Shown here piece after piece: positions 44,870 to 56,614 of a stretch of 64,000 bases of DNA (its first letter is position 1; the number at the start of each line of letters is the position of its first letter). The stretch is from Neurospora intermedia (lineage: Eukaryota > Ascomycota > Sordariomycetes > Sordariales > Sordariaceae). A program made the translations under genes and the position numbers. The DNA lies in NCBI GenBank assembly GCA_037102815.1, contig BTPP01000008.1:1-64000 (forward strand), written 5' to 3'. Below the pieces are notes generated by a model. It was not told the origin of the DNA. It did no database searches and saw only the letters and a program-made list of their open reading frames with translations.

Positions 44870-47230
44870 ATGTCTGGGTTACAGACAGAATCCGGACATG
44901 GGCAAGGACAAAAGCTCATGGCCCAACGCCTCTGGTGCGCACTAGGTCTGATGCTACGCCAATTTTCAGAGGAAGTCAAAGCCGCCGTGGCACGATTTCG
45001 ACAGCCGAGACTGGCCGCCATGGTTCAGTAGTATCTGAAGAGCTACCAGCGAAGAAGCCCTCGGCACTCGCGCGCTTCTACAACTGCGCCAACGGAATTC
45101 TTTTCTCGCGCTTCTTGAACATAGGCCTGGTCTTTGTACCAGTCGCATTCGCCGTCCGTAAGTTCATCAGTTCCACTTTACATCCCCCTCATTGTAGGAC
45201 ACTGGGCGGTCTAGGATATCTCCAAGGCTGGAATGCGGTGCACCAGTTGGCTCTTCTCAGGGCTAGGCTCCAAGGAGGTACCTCACCTAACCCCTTCAGG
45301 ATGAGCTACACTTGTAGCAGTTCTTGGCCGTCATGTGCTGCTTGCGTGAGGTCTATAGATTGCTGATTCCCTTGAGGTTGTCTTTGCAGACTTCACGTCC
45401 ATGCCGGCTGGCGTGGTATTCGGCATGAACGCTGTGGCAATTATTCCTCTGGCCGGGCTCCTCAGTCACGCAACGGAAAGCGTAGCCGGTCGTTGCGGTG
45501 ACACGGTTGCTGCCTTGATGAACGTCACTTTTGGAAACGCTGTCGAGCTAATCATTTTCATGTGAGTGAATTTGGATCCCCCACAGGATCTTTCACGACG
45601 ACTTTCAAGGTACTGAGCCGATCAAAAAGGGCTTGAAGCTGACGAAGGGTGCGCGGACAACAGCATTGCGCTCGTGAAGAATGAAATCCGGATCGTCCAG
45701 GCCTCTCTCGTTGGATCCATTTTGGTTGATCTCCTGTTGATCCTGGGAATGTGCTTCATTTGGGGCGGTTTGCGATTCCGCGAGCAGATCTACAACAGCA
45801 CCGTAACCCAGATGAGCGCTTCTTTGCTGACGCTGAGTGTGTTGAGCTTGATGCTCCCCACCGCGTTCCACGCCACGTTCAAAAACGAGGAGGAGGCGGA
45901 TATCAAGGTTCTGCCGCTCAGCCGGGGAACCAGTGTCATCCTGCTCGTTATTTACCTCCTTTACCTCATCTTCCAGCTACAGTCGCACTCCTACTTGTAC
46001 GCACCAACGCCAAGACACTTGATTGAACAAGCAGCGGCACCCGGCCCCGCAGCTCATTACTTCAGCTCTAGACGTAACTCGTCTTCATCTCCACCTAGGA
46101 CTCCTGATGAGAACTCACTACAAGCGCCCCAAGCCATAGCGAACGAAGATGGTGGCACAGCTGGAAGACAGGAGAACAGCAGGGGTACCACCACAACAGA
46201 GTACAATGCCGCTGAAAGGACGGAAGCTGTCACAGATGACACGCTACACCAGACGCAGGAACTCATCCCTACTAACCAGCCTGATACTGACACGTTCGCT
46301 GTCGATGACGCAAGAGGCCCAGGCCAGCAGGGCGAAACCAAAGACGTTGAGCCGTCGCAAGGTCGAGACCAAGATTCTGGAACCAACGAACATCATGTTC
46401 GTCTTGGCCTGGCCCGTGACTTGGAGGCACAGTGGGACATGGCCTCTCGCGCTGCGCCGTTTCTACTCAGATCGGTCCGGCCCATCTCAACTGCTGTTGC
46501 CTCCATGCTGGATAACTCCAACGAAGCAGAGCAACCAGGGCATAGTGCACAAGGACAGTCACTGCGGCGTGTCCAGTCTATGCCGGCTGGGACACAGAGG
46601 GCTGCGATCAATCGACAGGCACCACGCGCATTGCCGGTAGTCGTCCCCATTGTGGTTGACAGCACACCGGCCTCGCCTCGCAACAGTGAAGAAAAGCCAG
46701 CGGCCCAGGAGACAACAGAGGTCGAAGCCATGCCACAGAAAGCCGCCGTGATCCTTCTTCTGGCCTCGACCGGCTTGGTCGCCGTTTGTGCCGAGTTCAT
46801 GGTGGACTCCATCGATGCAATCGTCGCCCGGGATGCCAACGCAGCCACAGGCATCTCCGAAGCCTTCATCGGTCTAGTGCTCATCCCCATTGTAGGCAAT
46901 GCAGCTGAACACATCACATCTGTGAGCGTGGCACTCAAGAACAAGATGGACTTGGCACTGGGCGTGGCACTGGGCAGCAGTATCCAGATTGCGCTGTTTG
47001 TGACGCCGGTAGTGGTTATCTTGGGCTGGATCATGGATCGAGACATGTCTCTCTACTTTACCCTCTTCGAGACTGTCTGCATGTTTGTTAGTACCTTCAT
47101 TGTGAATTTTCTCGTTAGAGATGGGAGGAGTAACTACCTCGAGGGAGTACTTTTGGCATCGGCCTATCTCATTATCGCCGTGGCAGCCTTTTACCTGCCA
47201 AATCCAAGGTTGGCTAGCTCTGTTGGGTAA
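44870..47230 (+). CDS. Vacuolar-type Ca2+/H+ exchanger (CAX family)
   Basis: Exchanges cytosolic Ca2+ for protons across the vacuolar membrane. Exons ending at 45157, then 45390-45561 and 45664-47230, are secure. They carry both family repeats, [13 protein letters not shown] and [11 protein letters not shown], plus [20 protein letters not shown] and [20 protein letters not shown]. About eleven hydrophobic segments are visible. Between the two halves lies a hydrophilic loop of about 240 residues (roughly 46000-46730), much longer than in yeast Vcx1. The 5' end is uncertain: the frame before 44982 has no ATG. I tentatively join ATG 44870-44934 to 44982 across a 47-bp intron with a poor acceptor; a longer upstream intron is equally possible. 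Confidence 0.88.
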
Positions 47231-48472
47231 GGGTGAAGACAGGATCTAGGATGGGAAGTCAGAGTGTGCAGGCTAGGTTCGAATGACAGATGAACGGTGG
47301 TGATTGAGACCGTACCCGACTTGAGACCAGCAGCAGCCGCAATACTTTGCAAGTGGCATTGGGTAAGTGAGCGCCAGCTAAAGTCTTTTCCTATATCTTT
47401 GGTGTTTGACTTATTGGGTGAACTAAACAGGGCTCCAACTGAGACAGATCGAATTCAACGCAATTGGAATATTGTAAGGTGGTCATATTCATGTGACTTG
47501 GAGGCCATTCCATATCTTATGCCACACTGGAACAGAAGAGCTTTAGAAACCATGGAGGCTCTTGGATTTCCAAAGGGCCAGGAGAAGGTGAGAGGTTTCT
47601 GCTGATCAGAATCCCAAATTGACAAAGCCAGTTGACTGGGTGGAGAAAGCAAAACGAATTTAGTGTCTTCATAAGCGTGGAAAGATCTGACAGAAAATGA
47701 ACATTGTTCTGTAGTCGTGACGAGAGAGAGGAAGCGAAACCCCGGGTAGCCTGGAATATCGAAAGGGACTGCGGGTCAATGAGAAGCGAGGGGAATGAGA
47801 ATTTGGTGAATGAGTAGGTGGTTAACGAGTACCCGGTGAAGGGAATCCAGGGTGTAGCGATTGATCTAGACGTGGACGATATCTGAGGGTCTGGGTCACC
47901 AAGACAAAGGGGGAGAAATTGACTGGGCTGCGTGCTGTTGCTGTTGGATTCTGAATTTTCGTGCCTTGTGTAGTAACATGGAGAGATAAAAAGCCATCAT
48001 TATGTCGGATTATGAAGCCCCTCCGGAGGAGTCAAGAACAGCCGGACGATGGTCATGTTGTGTTCAGGCATAGATAAGAATCAGGTAGGGCATACAGTAT
48101 AACAGCTGTTTGGAAACATTGAAGACGACAAGTGGGAGTTGACTCGGAGTGTTGGGATGTTTGGAGATGGGATGATGACATAGGATGATGATGGTTCAAG
48201 TCGGTGGAAGGTTTGGATGGAGACGCACTAACAGCGCTAAGTGATGTGGAGACATGGGGAAAGCAAGTGTGGGTCAGAGCTCCATTGGAATTGGACATGC
48301 CAAGCCAGTTTTGCACGCCATCACCGCCAAAATTTTGGACTGTCGGCATTCTGCTGGGTCCAGCCTTTGCAGGGGCAGCAGTCCATTGCAAACCCAGAAG
48401 GCCCCCCAATACATCAACACGGAGTATCGCAACACACTTTGAGCGACAACATCCGGCACAACATATTCCAAA
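47231..48472. other. Spacer
   Basis: Short ORFs only; nothing recognisable. Confidence 0.55.
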
Positions 48473-50217
48473 ATGGCGACAGTACTACCACCCCCGTCAA
48501 AGCGCCAAAAGAGAGAGGAGATTGAGCGCACTACAACACAGCTCGATGTCGCCCCGATACTGGCGCCTGAGCTCGGCTCCTTCAAGGCCAACTTCGTCGA
48601 CAGCGATGGCAACCAGATGACGGATGTGATCGAAATAAACTTTGCCGATGCCTCCGAAAAGAACATCTCCGTCTTGCTCAACACCCTACTCGAGAGAGAC
48701 CGCGAAGAGTTCACCCCATACCGATTCCGCATCCATATTCCCGGCAAGGATATCATTGTCGACCAGTACCCTTCCGACCTCCTCGGCCTTCTCAAGCAGC
48801 ATGGTGTCGAGAATCCCTTCGAGTATGAAAGACCCTGGACACTGGAAGCCCAGCACGTAACTGCTTCGCTAACCTCCGCATAGAACCACAATTACCCTTA
48901 GTGCTGAGCCTCAGGCTGTTTTCAGGGTACAAGCAGTTTCGCGCCTTGCCCATCGCATTCCCGGCCACGGCCAACCCATCCTCGCAGCTCAGTTCTCGCC
49001 TATTTCATCCGGACGCCTCGCTACCGGCAGCGGCGACAACACAGCTCGTATCTGGGATACAAATACAGGTACCCCGAAGCACACACTGAAAGGGCACACC
49101 GGCTGGGTCCTCGGCGTCAACTGGAGACCCGATGGAGAGCAACTAGCGACCTGCAGCATGGATGGCACAGTGAGGATATGGGATCCCGAGGCCGGCAAGC
49201 CCGTTGGTCAGCCTTTCAAGGGCCACGCCAAATGGGTGTTGATGACGGCGTGGCAGCCGTACCACTTGTGGAGAGACGGCACCCCTAGGATTGCCAGTGC
49301 TAGCAAGGATGGTACCTGTAGGATTTGGGTTGTCAACACAGGCCGTACCGAGCACGTCCTGAGCGGTCACAAGAGCTCCGTCGCCTGCGTGCGATGGGGT
49401 GGCACCGACCTCATCTACACTGGTTCGCACGATAAGGTTGTCCGGGTATTCGACGCCGTCAAGGGCACCTTGGTACACAGCTTGACATCTCACGCCCACT
49501 GGATCAACCATATTGGTTTGTCCAGCGACCACGCCCTGAGGACCGCATACTTTGACCACACCAAGGACGTTCCTTCCACGGAGGAGGGCAAGAGGGAGAA
49601 GGCTAAAGAGCGTTTCGAGAGAGCGGCCAAGATCAATGGCAAGGTTGCTGAGCGGATCGTATCTGCCAGTGACGACTTTACCATGTACCTGTGGGATCCC
49701 ACCAACAACGGTACCAAGCCCGTTGCTAGACTTTTGGGACACCAGAACAAGGTGAACCAGGTCCAGTTCTCTCCCGATGGCACTTTGATCGCCTCGGTTG
49801 GTTGGGATAACAGCGTGAAGCTCTGGAATGCCAGGGATGGCAAGTTCCTCAAGAGCTTGAGGGGTCATGTCGCACCCGTGAGTTCCTTCCCCACATTCAT
49901 CTTTTACTACGAGGGGAAAGTTCTGACACGTTGATACTTTAGGTCTACCAATGCTCCTGGTCCGCCGATAGCAGGCTTCTGATTACGGCCAGCAAAGATA
50001 CTACCCTCAAGGCATGGAATGTGCGAACTGGCACTCTCGCCATGGACCTTCCCGGACACGAAGACGAGGTATGTGAATCAAAACACCCTGACATCGGTGT
50101 TTGTACTGCCGAAACATTCTAACTCGCTTCCAGGTATACGCTGTGGACTGGTCGCCGGATGGCAAGATGGTAGGATCAGGCGGAAAGGACAAGGCCGTGA
50201 GGACATGGAGAAACTAA
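48473..50217 (+). CDS. rsa4: Ribosome assembly WD40 protein Rsa4/Notchless (NLE1)
   Basis: A 60S pre-ribosome assembly factor whose N-terminal UBL-like domain is pulled by the AAA ATPase Rea1/Midasin in the nucleolus and nucleoplasm. Four exons (48473-48822, 48884-49877, 49943-50068, 50134-50217) give 517 residues; yeast Rsa4 has 515. The protein opens MATVLPPPSKRQKREE like the yeast one. The NLE domain fills residues ~25-130. The donor at 48823 (GTATGA) is chosen because it restores ETTITLSAEPQAVFRVQAVS, which parallels the yeast junction. Eight propeller blades follow, including TGSGDNTARIWDTNTG, ASKDGTCRIWV, VSASDDFTMYLWDP and the last, GKDKAVRTWRN. The last two short exons encode the final blades. 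Confidence 0.95.
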
Positions 50218-51411
50218 GAGAGAGGGCAAGAACGAACCTTACCCTCCTACAGCCAGCAGTCCGAACCCGTGAGCCCCCGCTCTACCCAACTCGCGGAGGC
50301 CTCAGCGGGGTGACATGACTTCTCTGGCCTGCTGCCGTGGTGTTTGCAGCAGATTGCAGTTCGCACGAACGAACCGGCCTGGGATACTACATGCCCGGGT
50401 ATCTGCCAGAAACAACTTTGACGGCAATCTTCACGAGCCAAATTTTCTTGACGTCAGCCTAGCTACTATTATCGGCTCATCAAAGAAGCCTGACTGAGTC
50501 AATACGCAACTCGGCTGCACACACCACCTCGATTCGCAGGATGGTGATGTTGTGTGGCTGTTAAGTGCTGACCGACTGCGCCTCTGCCAAACTTTCAGAA
50601 TCGCGGGGCAAGAGCGAAAGAGGTGATGAAATGGGCCTGGAAAATCGGTAAAATCTCCCGCTGCCAGCTCAATGTTACCTACCAAACCGCGCGATCACAC
50701 CAGGACCAACAAGACGCTCAAAGGATTTGGAAAATGGAAAGCACTGCACCATAGATAGACAGAGACGTGGTCATGTTAAGCGATACCCGGGGTATCCATT
50801 TGAGGTTTGATAGATGCGAGCATTTGATGGAACGGATTTCATTGCGCGCATCATGCAGGGCGTTACATAGATGCCACGATATAGACAAGGATAGTGATAT
50901 GCATTCATGGCAACCTAGACAGACGTTGATTAATCATAGCGTTTGGAGCTAGTGAAACAGCCGTTGAGGTTCAGAGTTGCGAATCACTTTCGAAGACGGC
51001 ATATGATTCACTTTCCCGAAGCCATAGACCAGAGGTAGCAAGAACCACGCACACTGCGAGCCTTTTTTTTTTTTTTTTTTTTTCATTTTTGAAGCATCCC
51101 TCGAAGGAGCTGCTACTGGTCATGTGAGTCCCGGCTTGTAGCAGGCAAGAGCAGCAGGAGGCAGCCTTCCACTTCCCCGCCCCGGCGTGCCGCGTCGGGT
51201 TCAACGTCGCCCCCGCTTTTTCAGGTATGTTGGAAACGTACACTAGAAGACGGCAAGTCCAACGGTCATTGATTTCAATTTTTATCTGTTTCTTCTTCTC
51301 TTGTCACTTTTTCTTCTTATCACAAATGCCTCACGAGCTCTTTGTGATTGAGTTTGTCCGTCACACCAACACCAATAAAGAAGTATTCGGTTACGCCTCA
51401 TGCTTTTCGCG

Positions 51412-51699
51412 ATGACATCTTTGATTAGCAAACTTGGTGAGCTATTTCCTCTGAAGCGGCAAGTGAATGGTGGAAATAGCAACCAATACGACGTTGAGAT
51501 GGAAGAATTGGAAGCTTCCATCTTCAACAGCCCGGCTCTTGTGCTCCAGAAAGAAAACCAACCTTTTCCAATTTCTGGCCGAAAACCTTGTTCCCCAACC
51601 GTCGTCATCAGCCAACCGCACCCTTCGAAATACAGTGGTATCTCGGGAGATATCGGGACACGCCTTGCCTCATTCATTCAACATGTCACACCCACTTGA
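51412..51699 (+). CDS. Small hypothetical ORF, 95 codons
   Basis: It starts at ATG 51412 (MTSLISKLGELFPLKRQ) and has a polar, protein-like composition (NQYDVEMEELEASIF), without membrane segment or signal peptide. I see no family resemblance and no splice evidence. It may be a lineage-specific gene or chance. Confidence 0.22.
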   Translation: MTSLISKLGELFPLKRQVNGGNSNQYDVEMEELEASIFNSPALVLQKENQPFPISGRKPCSPTVVISQPHPSKYSGISGDIGTRLASFIQHVTPT

Positions 51700-54600
51700 A
51701 ACGGCAAGCCATGGATTCCATGCCACTGAAACTCTGGGCATTGTTCTGGGCTTTTGGGCGATGTTCTCAAGTTCCCTCTTCACACTACACTACAAGTCAA
51801 CTAGAGGTACCTACGTTGACAGCTGCGCCTTCTATGGGTGGCTTGGTTAGTGGATACACCGGTACAGAAAAGCCCAAATCTCCCCTCCCCCGCTTCTGCT
51901 GTCATCGATGGGAATTGCCCCTGATAGACGTTTATTTCTTGGTTGTTCTGTCGATCGAAACACAACGCGAAACAACCCCCTTCCATCCTTTTTGCATATC
52001 GCGACTTGCACTTGTATGATACGCTGAAGCCATCGTCAGCCTCATCTGACCAAAGTCCTCTCATTACCTCCTAGCATTTATTGTCATGAAAAGTCGATTT
52101 GAAGTCCTCAACCACCTAGCTTACAGCCGGTCCGGCAAGCGCCGCCAGGCAGCTCCTTTTGCAGATCTGCCCATCCACGGAATGAAGCGAGACCGACCCG
52201 ACTTTACCTCTAGTGTAGTGTACACTAGTTGTCTGGTATGGAGGTCTGTATAGGTGATCGTCAGTTCGGGCATCAGGTCTAGTCCGTCCAAGCAGCACGT
52301 TTTGAAAGCTGTCGATCCTACTGGACACCTTTGTGGTACCGCTTTGAAGATCTGGCCGGATAAGTTTTGAGGAAAATCTTGACTCTGCCGACCGGACGCG
52401 AAATCAATAACAACAGCAGCAATAACAACCACAACACTTGGAAGTTAACGACGGCAGAGCTACCTAGAGGTAGTATGTATGTCATGGTCACCGATAAACC
52501 GCAAACGCCCTTACTCGCTTCTCTGCTTCACCCCGTGACCGGAGTCCGGAGATTTCATAAATGATTTGGAACAAAAAGCTGTGTTCGTGTAGCCCAGTCC
52601 TTTATGATGTCTTTCTTCGTCTGTCAACCAAAGGGGTCTGGGGGTCCATGCGGGACACGATCAAATCGTCTCTTTTTCGGGACTTTTTCTTCGCCATGAG
52701 CTGTGTGTACCCAACATCTACCTAGTATACTATGAATGGGTTGCGAAACAACCGCTTTATCGTTGGTCATTGGTGTTGATAGCATCGCACCGCATTCACC
52801 AAAAACCCATCCCACCATCGCTTGCCAGGTCGGAAATTGGGAAGCATGCGATGCGCCTCTGACTTTCTGACCATCTCCATCAAACCGCCTGCCGGATCGA
52901 CGGCGTCTTACAGCCGGCTGCTGGGCCGAGTTTCTGTCTTTTGTCTCCACTCAGTTGGATGGGCTGTGGTATTCGAGTGAAATACCCCATCATTCTAGGG
53001 TTTCAGAGGCAATTTGATTTTCGCGGTTCATGCAAAGAGCTTGGATACCTACACTACATGCGGCAACATTAGGTAGAGGTAGCTTCGTTCAGTTTCTTCC
53101 CTTCTAACACTCGAGACTTGGATGAGGGTCAGCGTCCACCTACACACAGGAAACACTTTCCCAGTGATCCTCTCCCCACGTGTGTCTGAGTCTGTAAATG
53201 TATAACTGTCGTCCTCCATTCCCATGTCCCCATGATTGCACTAGAGCTATTCTAGTTTAGGGCTCAGGGATTACCCGATCCCCAGTCTGTTACGCAATCA
53301 AAGAACACTTGTCGATGCTGCAAGACACCAGCCTTGCGGATATGTGTGTACACCACATTTCCAAAAACAAGAGCGCTCAATCCCCTACATCGCGAGCCAA
53401 GGCGTACAAAGGTTCTTGTGGGAAGCTTGACCCTGTATTCCAGACAAACAAGCTACTGCATCGAAGAGTTTCGGTTTCTCGACCGGGAGGCCGCAGACAT
53501 GGATGGGTTGAGAAAGGTGACGGTGCTGGGAACTTCAAGGTGTTGATCCAGGCTGGTAGGTCAGTGGGGAACGGTTAGTGCGATACTTCCATCCTACAGA
53601 AAACCAGGATCTCGACTTGGCGAACGCGCCAGTCTTTTGTAAGGCTTCGTCTTCTGTCACTGGTCTGCACTAACCCAGTATGATCACATTTGCATAAGCA
53701 ATCTTCTCGCAGCGTTGATCTCGGCACTTGTATATTTCACACTCGATGGACGTTTACAAACGAGGCTCCTGAGTCAAAGCACGTCACATTCACTGTCATA
53801 TTAGTGCCGGCTGGAAAAGACGTCTGAGGTAGTAACTGTAGGTATTGTTTGGCGAGCACAGAATTTTGATGGGTTCCTTCCTCTAGTTACTCCTTCCCTC
53901 GGCCACAGGCTGCGGACTCTGTGGAATTCCAATCACGAGCATCTTTACGACAAACATGTTGCTACACCGGTATGCGGTTTGGGTAAGGCCAAGACCTATT
54001 TGCTAACAGCTGTTTCCTTGAGCTCATCAGCTGCCGCAGACATGTGGCCTTTTGGACGCTGCGTAATGAGACGTAGGATTACGTGATAGGATATCAGAAA
54101 AGAGGATGGTGGTTGGAAAGTGATGGTGTTGGTGATGGTGAAACGAAGCAAGCCCCAGCTTGGCCTTGGCCTTGGCTGCTTACCACTTTAGAGGTCCAGA
54201 AAAGATGGACACAACCGTCTCCATAAGAAGAAGAAGAAGGAGATAAGCAAGCACGTTTGACACCGGGCCTTTGCAATCTCGAGTCTCACCAAAGTTGAAA
54301 GACCAAATCGGGAGAATTGCACGGGAACGTCATGCTCATGTCAAATGGGAGCTGCAGTCCGTTCTGCATCCTGAGGTCAGGTCAGACCGTCACATAGAAG
54401 GATAACGAGTCAGATTGAAGCTTCTGGGAGATGGTAAGACCAAAGGATGGGAAGAATGGAATGAAGTTTCCCGTCCGTGTCGAGCCTAGATGAAGTTGAC
54501 AAAAAAGACAACCACCATGTTACTTTGCTCCGGACCCCAAACCCTTGTCAAGCTGCGGCACGCCCCTCACCTCGGTGCTCATCCACATTCCACGGCCAGT

Positions 54601-55721
54601 GCGCCCATCACGATTCCAACGTGATCCCTGTCATCAACAGGGGAAATTCAACCTGTTCCCTGGCGCAACTGCCAAACGTGCTTCCTTCATGGCCCTCTTC
54701 AAGTCTTCATCACGATGACAGGGCCAGCAGAGGACAGAGTTGTAAGAACTCGAGAAGCAGGAGCAACTGGGAACGAGGCACACTACCTTCGGTACCTCGA
54801 CATGGGCATACGTACGCCTCATATTGCAGATATTGGATGAAGTGACAAGGCAGAAGGACCTACTAGTCAAGAAAAAAACAATCAGGCAAACAGGGCCTGA
54901 GACAATTCTGCTACCCAAACAAATTGCTCGGCCGTGACCCAGCCATTCATGCTAGTATAAACGGGAGGTAGAGAGGACTGAAAATTGCATGTTCAAAATC
55001 TTCTTCACTGGACTGGACCCACACCACTGACTTTTTTTTTCTTTCGCAAGTGTCGAGGTACCGAAGAGGTACCGGAAAAGAGGCCGTGTTCTGCTTTTCG
55101 AGGATTTGTATGGCCCAGCCCATCTCGGACTGGCTGTTTGGTATCCCCGGCCCATACGGCCCCGCCTTCCCGTCGACACATCCTCGATCGAATCGAGTGA
55201 TCCGCGGCCCAAAATAAGAATCACCGAAGCCCCTCCACTCTTCCATGTGTTTCGTGATTTCCATTTTTGCTGGAGTCCTCACATCCCCGGTCATCATCTT
55301 CTCGAAACGCGCCATTCGGGTCGTCCTTGACTCTTTCCCACAATACCCGAAGCTACCTCTGTCTGCCTCTGTTGTTGTCATCAGCAACGTGACCCCATTC
55401 CCGGACGAAAAGGTCCTATCATCCCTCAAGACGAAACCAATAGTTCTCGTCCTTTTCCAACTACCTACCTGACATAAGTGAGTTTTGTTTCTATTATACA
55501 CGTCCCCAGTTTCCATCACACATGTCCCATTGACGTGATCGTGCCGCTCCTGAGCTGGGAAACTACCATGCTGTCGAGCCGGTCTTGCCTTTTTGTTCAC
55601 TGTGAGTACCGTGGGCATGCTACCTACCTAGGTAGGAACGGAGATAGGGCCAGCAGCGGGATGGTAGGTCAGTTTCTTTGTGCATTAGCTAGCTCGCTGC
55701 TTGTTACGTCAGTGTCGGTCA

Positions 55722-55949
55722 ATGCAGTCTTTTCAAGCTGGGCTCCACTACAACGCCGGGCTGCTCAAGTTCCTCAGCGCTACATTCGTCATCGCCCTGT
55801 TTCTTTACCCGGCTCGTCCAGTCGACGGCCGTCTACAAGCAACTGTTTCGATACCTTTTTGGGCAGCTTCACCCAATTGCCCCGCTGCATGTGTCTGGGC
55901 AAAAGATGTCAAGGAATTGCATCCAATTGGGCTGACACTCGATAAATAA
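55722..55949 (+). CDS. Small possible secreted ORF, 75 residues
   Basis: It starts at ATG 55722. Residues ~14-31 are hydrophobic (LLKFLSATFVIALFLYP) followed by ARPVDG, resembling a signal peptide with cleavage site. The short remainder has two cysteines (NCPAACVW) and stops at 55949. There is no family match and no transcript evidence. Confidence 0.22.
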   Translation: MQSFQAGLHYNAGLLKFLSATFVIALFLYPARPVDGRLQATVSIPFWAASPNCPAACVWAKDVKELHPIGLTLDK

Positions 55950-56614
55950 ATAAAAGTTTCCTTTCTTCTTTCTCCCAAAGCAAGAATCACGTCTTTGAAC
56001 TCAGTCTATTACATCCACCCACTGCCACTTCCTTCACCGGTATTATCCCCCTGGCAGGAGAGACCCAAGAGTAATCGCGCCTTCCAGCCCAAGCACTACT
56101 TTTGAAACTAGGTAAGGTATGCTGTCTACCCTGCCCGTGACCCCGTGGTCTTGGTCATGCTCTACTAGCTTCTCCCGTGTCTCCTTTGGTCATTTTTTTT
56201 TTCTCACATTCCACCAAATCACATCCTTTCTTCTTCCCTTTTAACTAACCTAAGAGTCCCCCTCCTCAGGCGGAAGCTCGACCATCTCCAACCTCCTCAA
56301 CTTCTGCCGAGTCCCGCATTCTTGACTCGTCCTGCCTTACGCACGTCCATTGTCTGCACCGCTATCTCGTCTTGTTCGCCTTCGACATAGAACGCCCGGT
56401 TGCTGCGCCTAACAGATTTTGACGCGACCTAACAGTCCTGATACAGCCCTCGACGCCCTTGAGCTCGGCGACGCGTTCACTGCCATATCTGATGAGCACA
56501 ACAGACGACCGATAGTAGACATCTCGGTCGCCGTCATCTCCATCAAATCTATATACCATTTAGCAGATTATACCGTCTTTTCAAGTTTCGACAAAGCACT
56601 AACAGCCGCCCACC

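Larger units (their letters stand above)
50218..56614. other. 6.4-kb gene-poor spacer
   Basis: No gene with domain support. It holds a T21 run (51063-51083), octamers at 51802, 52205, 52465 and 53074, a GAA-type run near 54230, and two low-confidence small ORFs listed separately. A 223-codon minus-strand ORF (54947-55618) has an ATG but no recognisable motif and is overlapped antisense by other ORFs. The last ~500 bp are pyrimidine-rich and probably leader of the trehalose-complex gene. Confidence 0.55.

Noticed and set aside
54947-55618. 223-codon minus-strand ORF
   Set aside because: It has an ATG but no recognisable family, and several open frames lie antisense; not enough to call a gene.
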